DNA from: JACMLD01 sp038229695
Lineage (GTDB): Bacteria > Bacteroidota > Bacteroidia > Chitinophagales > Chitinophagaceae
NCBI GenBank assembly: GCA_038229695.1
Contig: JBBROE010000111.1
Location: 1-15,193 of the forward strand
Direction: 5' to 3'
DNA: 15,193 nt
The notes under the pieces are model-generated. The model saw only the letters and a program-made list of their open reading frames with translations, was not told the DNA's origin and made no database searches. The position numbers and the translations under genes are program-made. Positions 1-6,996 of this stretch are shown piece after piece. Each line of letters begins with the position of its first letter. Within the stretch, counting starts at the first letter, position 1.

Positions 1-132
1 AAAGGCGGGATTGAATTTTCTTCGTGTTTGCTTTTTCATTTGAGCTTGTTAAATTAAATAATATTTTTAACTAAGCCCGTGGTCTGATTTTAGGGGAGTG
101 TTATATGCTTTGCTAATTAAAGTTTTAGACAA

Positions 133-594
133 ATGAGCTATAAGAAGACTTTACTGACCATAGTTGTAGCGTTTTGCGTTCAATTGCGCACTTTTGCACA
201 GACACCTAACTACAGCGGGACATGGGTGCTAAATAATGGAAAAAGTAAAATAGAATCACGACCAGACGGAATGACTAGTTCGATTTTTATAATTACGGAA
301 AAGGGAGATGATTTTTCACTAACTATACATCACATATTCGGTAACCAACAAGATACGATAGTTATAAAAATGTTGGCTGACGGTAAGACTAGAAAAGTTC
401 TAAGTGTATTAGAAGGAAAACTGGAACGGGGAAAAGATGGTTTGCATATAACACTTTGGAAGGAAAACTTTTTGGATAAAGTAATCTATAAATTTGGTAA
501 AGATAAAAATGAATTCATAGCTGACGAAGTTTTGGTTAGCAATACCGACAATCATCATAACATTTGGATTTTTGATAGAGACGTTTTAAAATAG
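133..594 (+). CDS. Small secreted protein of unknown function, 153 aa
   Basis: The first ~23 residues are a typical signal peptide: a KK pair, a hydrophobic core and an end at TFAQ, so the product is probably exported to the periplasm or outer membrane. The mature part opens with NYSGTWVLNNGKSK (about residues 26-39). This resembles the SGTW..N..KS opening seen in many small secreted Bacteroidota proteins thought to form lipocalin-like beta-barrels; that similarity is from memory and does not give a function. The rest alternates short hydrophobic and charged segments, consistent with beta strands, and has no catalytic motif I recognise. The ATG at 133 is chosen because it yields a complete signal peptide. 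The gene is clearly AT-richer than the genes to the right of 1900, which suggests acquisition by transfer. Two hairpins follow its stop codon. Confident that it is a gene; function unknown. Confidence 0.75.
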   Translation: MSYKKTLLTIVVAFCVQLRTFAQTPNYSGTWVLNNGKSKIESRPDGMTSSIFIITEKGDDFSLTIHHIFGNQQDTIVIKMLADGKTRKVLSVLEGKLERGKDGLHITLWKENFLDKVIYKFGKDKNEFIADEVLVSNTDNHHNIWIFDRDVLK

Positions 595-622
595 CTAGAC
601 AAAAGTTTACAATAACTCAGCC

Positions 623-645
623 TGCAAGTTTGGCGGACACTTGCA
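623..645 (+). repeat. Short hairpin downstream of the small secreted gene
   Basis: TGCAAGT (623-629) and ACTTGCA (639-645) are perfect 7-base inverted repeats with a 9-base loop. The hairpin lies 28 bases after the stop codon of the 133-594 gene. There is no U-run after it, so it is not a classical intrinsic terminator, but it could stabilise or end the mRNA. It may also belong to a larger repeat unit together with the strong hairpin starting at 672. Confidence 0.4.
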
Positions 646-667
646 AAGTTGATTAGCAAATAACGGC

Positions 668-1686
668 GTGCAACAACTAAGACTTCATCGTGGGCCCTGC
701 AGGCCCGACGAAGTCTTAGTTGTTACCTACAGGCCTTTGCCACCTAAAGCCACTGATGACACTTTAATCTTACAAGTGGTTGGCCACTATTCAGACAGTC
801 TGTTAAATCATTTTAATTCGAGAACCTTAAGCGGTGGTTACCAGCTGATGAGCAAACCTCATTTTGATATGTTTATCAACAAATATTTTTCCTATCTGAG
901 TACTTCAACCGTTGGTCTACCTAACGGTAATTCTATTTCACTGGTTCCAACAACCAATTCTACCCCGCTTGAAGGTAATATTTCACACAAACGGACCTAT
1001 GCTATATACAGCCTGGGCGTGAAAGCCGATTTTGCAAATAATATCGCCAATCTATTTTCAGCAAGCAATGTTAGCGGCAATACTACTTTTTATACGGACA
1101 TCAGCTTCCTAAATACTGGCAAGAGCTTGATTGAATATAATGCGAATGCTGCCCAAAATCATAATGATAAAAAGGTTTACGCTATTCAAGCTTACAACTC
1201 GGCATTGCTAATCAAATACGATGTCAACTACAAAAAGGATTCAATAGCCTATGTTTCTGTCAAAACCAGGGTGGACAGTCTTGTTGACCTTCAAAAAAAA
1301 AGTCCAACAGATTCCAACTCAACCAAATTAATTGCCGCCAGGGATAGCCTTTATACTGCTATGACAAAATTGGCTGCATACGGCCTTAACGACAGGGCAG
1401 CACTTTATGATTTGGAGGACGTACAGGCGATATCGCAAAGCAGCTTACAGATAGCTTACAGGCTGTTGTTGACACAATAGAGGTTAACAACCCGGCCTGG
1501 ATTTCGTTCAAATTCAGCTGGTTTTCAGGTAGTTTAAGCTATTCGAGGCCACAATACAAAACCTATGACCAAGTTCTTCCATTTGCCACCAGGCTAAATG
1601 ACATCAACTTCAATATCACTGCACTAACCGTGGGTTATAATTTCAATACCTTCACAACGACAAACCTAAAAGTCACCTCTCATTAG
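668..1686 (+). pseudogene. 5'-truncated, frameshifted hypothetical protein gene
   Basis: One frame is open from a GTG at 668 to a TAG at 1478-1480, and a second frame continues to a TAG at 1684-1686. The two protein parts join sensibly near 1426: the first ends LEDVQ and the second continues GDIAKQLTDSLQ, then NNPAWISFKFSWFSG. One G missing from CAGGGC would explain the shift, and frame one has no plausible continuation after that point. The second frame is blocked by a TGA at 1408-1410, so the switch must lie between 1410 and about 1450. The first ~20 codons run through the hairpin at 672-724 and are probably not original coding sequence; there is no signal peptide or proper start. The C-terminal part has alternating aromatic residues and ends in a strand-like GYNFN stretch, as in Bacteroidota outer-membrane or secreted proteins, but I cannot name a family. 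The frameshift could also be a sequencing error; the missing 5' end could not. Confidence 0.6.
672..724. repeat. Long imperfect hairpin at the junction with a truncated gene
   Basis: The left arm AACAACTAAGACTTC (672-686) is exactly complementary to the right arm GAAGTCTTAGTTGTT (710-724), giving a 15-bp perfect stem. The stem continues inward past one mismatch (A687 against C709), a TCG/CGA triplet and further G-C pairs, with two unpaired bases on the left arm, to a small CTGCA-containing loop. It lies exactly where the reading frame of the following gene loses recognisable coding character. Such a long stem with bulged bases could be a transcription terminator, the folded site of a single-strand recombinase, or a mobile palindromic repeat. 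The ends do not match the RYYYAAC/GTTRRRY boxes of integron attC sites. The structure is read directly; its role is unknown. Confidence 0.8.
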
Positions 1687-1898
1687 CAGGTCCTAATTCG
1701 AGCGTATTTGTAAGTACTAACGGCATAAAATTTTGACTATCAATTTGTTTTGTTTGAAATTGTTCTCCCAGCGGGACCACGCAAATGAAGACAACTACTT
1801 TCTTCACCCGGGGGTGGATTAAATTTGCCTCTTCGGCAATGCCCAGGTCTCCCATCCATTCATTACACGGGACTGTAAACTTGTTAGAAGGAAAAGGC
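1687..1898. other. Gene-free compositional boundary
   Basis: These 212 bases separate the pseudogene from the minus-strand DUF5995 gene. The left half is AT-rich like the preceding genes and the right half shades into the GC-richer composition of the rest of the window. I see no direct repeat, tRNA fragment or recombinase gene marking an insertion end. The short open frames on both strands here have no signal peptide or recognisable domain. Confidence 0.4.
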
Positions 1899-2708
1899 TC
1901 AGTGCGCGCCGGGCAGTGCCCGCTGAAGGGGTGTTGCAAAGGAAATATATTTTTTCCCGTAAGCATACATCGCCCTGGTGATACGGCGGGGGCTTTTCCA
2001 TTCAAATACATTAATGATAAAGAGCGTTACGCGAATTACCGGGGCCGGCTTACACAATTGTTCCGCCAGCCGCGTGATGCTGGCTTCGCGGTTATTGACG
2101 ACTTGCCCATATGCCGTTCCCGTCGCCAGGCTCAGCGCTTCAGCAAAGCACCATGCCCCGTCCCGCGCATTTTCGATGCTGAACTGCGTAAGGATGGATT
2201 CAAAATTAGTCGCATGCCAGCCTATCAGCGAGAACAGCGGCGAGACCCGGTTGACCCCGCTAATCATGTCATAAGTCATCGAGGCCAGGATAGCATTGAT
2301 CTGGTTATAATCCTTCCGGATAGCCGGCAGGCCAGCCTCGCCGGCCGCTTCCAGGGCGGCGATCCCCAAATCAAAATTGATATGTGCATTGATACCCAGC
2401 AACAGGTGCTGCACCACGATGAGCGAAGATTTCCGGCAAGCGCCAAATGCAGTGGCCCATGGCCCTGATACCAACTGCTGTTGCCGCCAGCCTTCCCACG
2501 CTTCAATAAAACGATTGGCGAAAACCACATCGAGCTGCTCCATCAACACCCCGTCATCAAATTCGTTGTTGACAAGGCCCTCCTTTACCCTGGCGGTCAC
2601 CCGGTAATATAATGCCGCGAAGTAGCCTCCCCGGTTATTTTCCTGCAAACTGGTATCGATGACACCCTGCAAGCTGATAAGCACCTCGTCTATGCTGGTG
2701 GCCGCCAT
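1899..2708 (-). CDS. DUF5995 family protein, 269 aa
   Basis: The protein carries the hallmark segments of the DUF5995 family as I recall it: GYFAALY (28-34), LDVVFANR (59-66) and QHLLLGINAHINFDLGIA (100-117), followed by DYNQIN (133-138). The family is predicted to be all-helical and cytoplasmic and has no established biochemical role. The conserved His and Asp residues of the HLLLGINAHINFDLG segment could be metal ligands, but that is inference. No signal peptide or membrane segment is apparent. The ATG at 2706-2708 gives MAATSIDEVL and fits the usual short N-terminus. The gene is alone on its strand, converging with the pseudogene on its 3' side. Length is normal for the family. Family assignment is fairly sure; function is unknown. 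Confidence 0.85.
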   Translation of the reverse strand: MAATSIDEVLISLQGVIDTSLQENNRGGYFAALYYRVTARVKEGLVNNEFDDGVLMEQLDVVFANRFIEAWEGWRQQQLVSGPWATAFGACRKSSLIVVQHLLLGINAHINFDLGIAALEAAGEAGLPAIRKDYNQINAILASMTYDMISGVNRVSPLFSLIGWHATNFESILTQFSIENARDGAWCFAEALSLATGTAYGQVVNNREASITRLAEQLCKPAPVIRVTLFIINVFEWKSPRRITRAMYAYGKKYISFATPLQRALPGAH

Positions 2709-3296
2709 CTTCTGTTGTTTAGGTGAAGCATTGCCTGTGGGGACCCGGGCGAAATCCAGCCAGAATATACCATTTTTTACCCAGACAACAAGAACAGAGC
2801 AGTGGTCCCACTGGAATTACGACACAGCTGGCACAGGTACGCACGCCATCACACAGACCCTGGGCGACTGCCTTCCCTGTTCAGGCGCGCTTACCTCCAC
2901 AATTTACCGGTATCATATAAACGCTTTTAAGGCTGAGGATTTTTTGGGTCAGCAATCATACCTGCATCCCACACGCCAACTGCACACCGCACCGGTACGG
3001 TTCAATCACGCGTCGCCTCACCACCAGCTTTACTGCACACGTATCCAAACCAACTGGGTTGCCACTGCTGCCAACAGTTACCGCAACATATGCGGAATAC
3101 TTTGCCGGCCGGCCTGGTACCGGGGTCCGCGTGAACAACAGCTGTTGGCTATGATGGCTACTCACCGGTGTTTACTAACCCTGCTTTTTACCCGTCACCA
3201 TACCGCGGCCAACGGTAAACGGGCGGTCCTGTAAAATGGCACGTTTCTTATGCAGGATATTCATTCCTTCGTTTGCCAAACAAAAATTGCCAGCAC
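2709..3296. other. 588-base gap with no convincing gene, possible gene relic
   Basis: No reading frame here has a good start together with a recognisable domain. Translating all plus-strand frames gives scattered pieces, such as IPFFTQTT near 2768-2791 and GTGTHAITQTLGD near 2831-2869. These resemble the Ig/PKD-like repeats of large secreted Bacteroidota adhesins (pattern P-FTQ ... GTW.P ... T.TYTFTP), but they sit in shifting frames with stops. This may be a decayed fragment of such a gene; the likeness is weak and from memory. No TAnnTTTG promoter with a spaced TTG was found for the catalase downstream. Confidence 0.3.
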
Positions 3297-5462
3297 ATGT
3301 CTACCCGGAAAAAAAATGATGGGCCCGCCAGGGCCAGCAGCAAGAAAGCCTCCTTAAAGGAGCATACGGAATACGCGGACAAGACCTTTCTCTCCACCAA
3401 CCAGGGGCTTAAAATTAATGATGATCAAAACACCCTGAAAGCAGGTAACCGTGGCCCCAGTTTACTGGAAGACTTTATCATGCGGGAGAAAATTACCCAT
3501 TTTGATCATGAACGCATCCCGGAACGGGTGGTGCATGCCCGCGGTTCCGGCGCCCATGGCGTCTTTACCTGTTATCAACCCATCCCCGCATTGACGAAGG
3601 CGGCCTTTTTGAATGATACTTCCATCGAGACCCCAGTATTTGTGCGTTTCTCCACGGTAGCCGGTTCCCGCGGTTCCTCCGATATGGCCCGGGACGTCCG
3701 GGGCTTTGCGGTTAAATTTTATACCCAGGAGGGCAACTTTGACCTGGTGGGCAACAACATGCCGGTGTTTTTTATCCAGGACGCGATCAAATTCCCGGAT
3801 TTGATTCATGCGGTAAAGCCCGAACCACACAACGAAATTCCGCAGGCGGCTTCGGCGCACGATACATTCTGGGATTTCATTTCGCTGATGCCGGAATCGG
3901 CTCATATGGTGATGTGGGTAATGAGTGACCGGGCTATCCCCCGTAGTTTACGGATGATGGAAGGCTTCGGCGTGCATACGTTCCGGCTGGTCAATGAGAA
4001 AGGGGAATCCTGCTTTGTGAAATTTCACTGGAAACCTTTACTCGGCGTGCATTCCGTTACCTGGGATGAAGCGCAAAAACTCTCGGGAAAAGATCCCGAT
4101 TTTCACCGGCGCGATCTTTACGAAGCGATTGAAAGCGGGGCCTTTCCGGAATGGGAACTCGGCATCCAGGTAATCCCCGAAAAAGATGAACTGAAATACG
4201 AATTCGACTTACTCGACCCCACGAAGCTGGTACCGGAAGAACTCGTGCCCGTGCAGCGCATCGGAAAAATGACCCTCAACCGCAACCCGGATAACTTTTT
4301 TGCGGAGACGGAACAGGTCGCGTTTCATCTTGGCCATGTAGTGCCCGGTATCGATTTTACCAACGATCCGTTGTTACAAGGTCGCCTGTTTTCCTATACG
4401 GATACCCAACTGATCCGGCTGGGCGGACCGAACTTTCACGAGATCCCCATCAACCGTTCCCTCAATACGGTTCATAACAACCAGCGCGACGGCCACATGC
4501 GCCAGCAAATCAACAGCGGCCAGGTAAGCTATTCCCCCAACAGCCTGGGCAATAATTTTCCGTTGCAGGCAAAGCTGGCCGAAGGTGGATTCAGTTCCTA
4601 TCCTGAAAAGATTGACGCCAAAAAAGTGCGCGAGCGGAGCAAGAGCTTCTTCGATCATTTCAGCCAGGCAAGGCTGTTTTTTAACAGCCAGTCGGACCCG
4701 GAAAAAAATCATTTGATCGATGCCTTGTCATTCGAACTGGGTAAGGTGGACACCAAAGCCATACGGCAGCGCATGCTGGGCATACTGGTCCAAATCGACA
4801 AGTCACTGGCCACCGCAGTGGCGTATAACCTGGGCCTTCCGGTTCCAAAAAAACCTGAAGACCCCCTCAACCACAGCATTCCTGCAGACGGGGATCCCAA
4901 AAAGTTCCAGCCGGTAAAAGTGCAAAGCAGCCTGCAGGTGTCCGAAGCGCTCAGCATGGCCAACCCGAAATCGAATACGATCCAAACGCGCAAAATCGCC
5001 ATGCTCGCCGCAGACGGGGTGGACGCCGCTTCCTTAACCACCATGAAAAAAGCCCTGGAGGCAGCAGGTGCGGTCACCCATATCATCGCCCCAAAGCTGG
5101 GCGTTGTTACAGCAGAGAACGATGCTGAACTGCCGGTCGATAAGAGTTTTCTAACCGCCGCATCCGTATTGTATGATGCCGTATACATTGCTGGTGGCGA
5201 CATGAACGCGGCCAACCTGGCCGCGGAACCGGATGCCATTCACTTTGTAAACGAGGCATACCGGCATTGTAAGGCGATAGCTGCTGCCCCCAGTGCCCTT
5301 CCCCTGCTGGAGCAAACCTATTTCAGCAAAACATTGCAGGAAAAGAAAATAGAAGACGGCATCCTGTTGGGAGAGGGTAAAAAGCTGGTGACCGATTTTA
5401 TCGCGGCTATTGGACAGCATCGTTTTTGGGACAGGGAAAAAGTCCGTAAAGTACCCGCATAA
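3297..5462 (+). CDS. katE: Large-subunit (clade 2, HPII-type) catalase, 721 aa
   Basis: Converts hydrogen peroxide to water and oxygen with a haem cofactor; expected in the cytoplasm as a tetramer. The catalytic His80 is in HARGSGAHG, the distal Asn (153/154) in VGNNMPVFFIQD, and the haem-ligand Tyr367 in RLFSYTDTQ. His344 in AFHLGH aligns by spacing (23 residues before the Tyr) with the His that forms the His-Tyr crosslink in E. coli HPII. The charged N-terminal extension and the C-terminal DJ-1/PfpI-like domain (about 565-721) are what make it large-subunit. That domain has KAIAAAPSA where active DJ-1/PfpI proteins have a nucleophilic Cys, so it is presumably structural, as in HPII. The ATG at 3297 (MSTRKKNDG) is preferred over an upstream in-frame TTG at 3273. 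No Shine-Dalgarno is evident. The ankyrin gene follows after 46 bases, almost certainly in the same transcript. Confidence 0.96.
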   Translation: MSTRKKNDGPARASSKKASLKEHTEYADKTFLSTNQGLKINDDQNTLKAGNRGPSLLEDFIMREKITHFDHERIPERVVHARGSGAHGVFTCYQPIPALTKAAFLNDTSIETPVFVRFSTVAGSRGSSDMARDVRGFAVKFYTQEGNFDLVGNNMPVFFIQDAIKFPDLIHAVKPEPHNEIPQAASAHDTFWDFISLMPESAHMVMWVMSDRAIPRSLRMMEGFGVHTFRLVNEKGESCFVKFHWKPLLGVHSVTWDEAQKLSGKDPDFHRRDLYEAIESGAFPEWELGIQVIPEKDELKYEFDLLDPTKLVPEELVPVQRIGKMTLNRNPDNFFAETEQVAFHLGHVVPGIDFTNDPLLQGRLFSYTDTQLIRLGGPNFHEIPINRSLNTVHNNQRDGHMRQQINSGQVSYSPNSLGNNFPLQAKLAEGGFSSYPEKIDAKKVRERSKSFFDHFSQARLFFNSQSDPEKNHLIDALSFELGKVDTKAIRQRMLGILVQIDKSLATAVAYNLGLPVPKKPEDPLNHSIPADGDPKKFQPVKVQSSLQVSEALSMANPKSNTIQTRKIAMLAADGVDAASLTTMKKALEAAGAVTHIIAPKLGVVTAENDAELPVDKSFLTAASVLYDAVYIAGGDMNAANLAAEPDAIHFVNEAYRHCKAIAAAPSALPLLEQTYFSKTLQEKKIEDGILLGEGKKLVTDFIAAIGQHRFWDREKVRKVPA

Positions 5463-5508
5463 TTGCTGACGAACAACAATGTAAAACGTAATACCACCCA
5501 TCCATTTT

Positions 5509-6003
5509 ATGACAATCACTGCTCAGCTGATCCCCGTAAATCAATTGCTGATACCGGCAGCCCGTAAAGGAGAACTGGAGGTTTTACAGGAACTTATCCG
5601 GCAGGGGGCGAACCTCGATACACAGGACGAAAAAGGGTATACTGCCCTCCTCATCGCCTGTTATAACAACCAGCTGGACACTGCAAAATTGTTATTGGAT
5701 CATGGAGCTAATGTGAACGCCAGGGACCATGGCGGCAATACCGCCTTAATGGGGACCGCGTTCAAAGGTTACGCCCCCATTGCAGCCCTGCTGATAGAAT
5801 ATGGTGCAGATCCCGATCTTCAACATGGCAATGGCGGCTCAGCGCTGATGTTTGCCGCCTTGTTTGGGCGGAACGATGTGCTTAGCCTCTTATTATCCTC
5901 AGGTGCCAATAAAGACCTGTGTGATGCACGCGGCCTCACGGCGCTGGATCATGCGGTGCAGCAAAATAATGAAGCCGCAGTGGCGATGTTACAGCACAAA
6001 TAA
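5509..6003 (+). CDS. Ankyrin-repeat protein paired with catalase, 164 aa
   Basis: The protein is essentially all ankyrin repeats: about residues 10-40, 41-73, 74-106, 107-139 and a shorter capping repeat 140-164. Each shows the usual pattern of a G.TAL start, a helix and an LL..GA.....D turn. There is no signal peptide, so it should be cytoplasmic, like the catalase encoded 46 bases upstream. Genes for ankyrin proteins beside catalase genes are known in other bacteria, for example ankB next to katB in Pseudomonas aeruginosa, where the ankyrin protein is needed for full catalase activity. In that case it is located in the periplasm, so the present protein would act in a different compartment. 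A role as chaperone, haem-loading partner or scaffold for the catalase is inference from neighbourhood. ORF and fold are certain. Confidence 0.92.
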   Translation: MTITAQLIPVNQLLIPAARKGELEVLQELIRQGANLDTQDEKGYTALLIACYNNQLDTAKLLLDHGANVNARDHGGNTALMGTAFKGYAPIAALLIEYGADPDLQHGNGGSALMFAALFGRNDVLSLLLSSGANKDLCDARGLTALDHAVQQNNEAAVAMLQHK

Positions 6004-6318
6004 ATGCACCAACATACAAATGGGAAGGGACTTTTTGCTGCTCACTCACGTGCTGCGGTACAAGGGAGTGACACAACGATGCCTGGCCATGTACTGCTGC
6101 CGGTCAGCTCCTATTTCTACTTATCAATGACCTGTCAATACATGTGGGGATGAGGCTGTCGCATCAGCCACGAAGGACGTATGACAGATAAATCATACTG
6201 GAGAATACCTTTGGGCGGTGGGCCACTGCGTGAGTTCAAGATGGCCTTTCAACGGCGTCTCCCACTGGTAAACATGCCGCGATAAACCGGTTCTCAGTAC
6301 CTTTCGTGAAAAGTCTGC
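6004..6318. other. Intergenic region, no gene seen
   Basis: These 315 bases lie between the ankyrin and DinB-fold genes. They contain stops in all plus frames, no strong hairpin followed by a U-run, and no tRNA-like fold that I can see. The only signal noted is a TACCTTTG at 6206-6213 that fits the Bacteroidota -7 element. A minus-strand open frame overlapping its right end is a shadow of the DinB gene. Confidence 0.5.
6206..6213 (+). promoter_or_regulatory. Possible -7 element for the DinB-fold gene
   Basis: TACCTTTG matches the Bacteroidota -7 consensus TAnnTTTG exactly. However, there is no TTG at the expected distance upstream, and the start codon is 105 bases away, so this is a weak call. 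Confidence 0.25.
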
Positions 6319-6768
6319 ATGAATATCGTCGGTGAACTGGTCCGCACGCGGGAAGAGACCATGAAATGCTTCAGCCTGCCTGAACCTGATTTGTCGCGCA
6401 GTTACGGGCACCACAAATGGACGATCAGGCAACTGCTGGTCCACCTTGCCGATGCGGAGACCGTCCTGCTCTACCGCGTGAAAAAAGTACTGGCAGAAGG
6501 CGAACTGGTAGTCTGGGCTTTTGACCAGGATAAATGGAACACGGCCCTCCATTACAATACCTACCCGCTTGACCTGGCGCGCAATCTTTACCTCGCCCAG
6601 CGGGACACGGCGATTTATCTCGCCGAAACATTTTATGCGGTGTCCGGTAATTACCGTTTTGTACACAGCCAGACCGGCTCGCGAACGCTCCGGGACGAGA
6701 TCGAAAAAATCGCCACCCATAACCAGCACCACCTCGACCAAATGGCCATTGCGCTCCTGCATCCCTGA
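6319..6768 (+). CDS. DinB-fold (DinB/YfiT-like) protein, 149 aa
   Basis: A four-helix-bundle protein of the DinB superfamily, whose members bind a divalent metal through three His residues and include thiol-dependent S-transferases and stress-induced proteins. The expected ligands are visible: His42 in LLVHLADAE and His134 and His138 in HNQHHLDQM, with the typical four-residue spacing. The GHHKWTIRQLL segment just before His42 is the usual helix lead-in of the family. Cytoplasmic, no signal peptide. The start at 6319 gives a normal family length. It stands alone, with 228 bases before the next gene. The substrate or thiol partner cannot be read from the sequence. Family assignment is strong; the specific reaction is unknown. 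Confidence 0.88.
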   Translation: MNIVGELVRTREETMKCFSLPEPDLSRSYGHHKWTIRQLLVHLADAETVLLYRVKKVLAEGELVVWAFDQDKWNTALHYNTYPLDLARNLYLAQRDTAIYLAETFYAVSGNYRFVHSQTGSRTLRDEIEKIATHNQHHLDQMAIALLHP

Positions 6769-6904
6769 ACATGGCCGGCGGCACCTGCGCACCCTGCACC
6801 GCATTTACAGGCTGGCCTGCACCCCTGCCTAAACAATGTTTAAACTTCCTCTGGGCCGATCTGTGATTAATTTATGATCAGCTTGTTAATGACCCGGAAT
6901 CATT

Positions 6905-6937
6905 CGCCGGAAACGTACTTTTTATTATTTTCCGGCG
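6905..6937. promoter_or_regulatory. Inverted repeat next to the phosphodiesterase promoter
   Basis: CGCCGGAAA (6905-6913) and TTTCCGGCG (6929-6937) are perfect 9-base inverted repeats separated by an AT-rich 15-base spacer. The half-site centres are 24 bases apart, a little over two helical turns. The right half-site ends directly before the presumed -33 TTG at 6938. This arrangement fits an operator for a dimeric regulator. A hairpin ending the DinB transcript is the alternative, though no U-run follows the right arm. Confidence 0.45.
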
Positions 6938-6968
6938 TTGCAGTATAGGATTTAGTTACCTATATTTA
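6938..6968 (+). promoter_or_regulatory. Probable Bacteroidota-type promoter of the phosphodiesterase gene
   Basis: TTG at 6938-6940, a 20-base spacer, then TATATTTA at 6961-6968. The latter matches TAnnTTTG in all but the last base. The ATG follows 28 bases after the -7 element, a normal leader length. Confidence 0.5.
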
Positions 6969-6996
6969 TTCTGCTTTCAACTGCTTCAAGACTGTT

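Noticed and set aside
595..730. Integron attC site after the small AT-rich gene
   Set aside because: The hairpin has bulges like a folded attC, but the sequences flanking it (GTGCAAC on the left, GTTACCT on the right) do not fit RYYYAAC/GTTRRRY and do not pair with each other. No integrase is visible.
1293..1301. Run of nine A as the frameshift site in the pseudogene
   Set aside because: The frame continues with plausible protein for about 40 codons after the run, so the shift must lie later, near 1426.
1785..2468. Plus-strand open frame of 227 codons opposite the DUF5995 gene
   Set aside because: It overlaps a well-supported gene on the other strand and has a basic, Arg/Pro-rich composition typical of an antisense frame, with no domain.
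2659..3234. Plus-strand open frame of 191 codons
   Set aside because: It begins inside the DUF5995 gene, is rich in His, Thr and Cys without order, and has no start context or domain. Parts may be relic sequence, but it is not a gene.
3273..3296. TTG start adding eight residues to the catalase
   Set aside because: The ATG at 3297 gives a normal N-terminus; the extension has no supporting ribosome-binding site.
6193..6804. Minus-strand open frame of 203 codons over the DinB gene
   Set aside because: The plus-strand frame carries the three metal-binding His residues and the DinB motifs; the minus frame has no recognisable domain.
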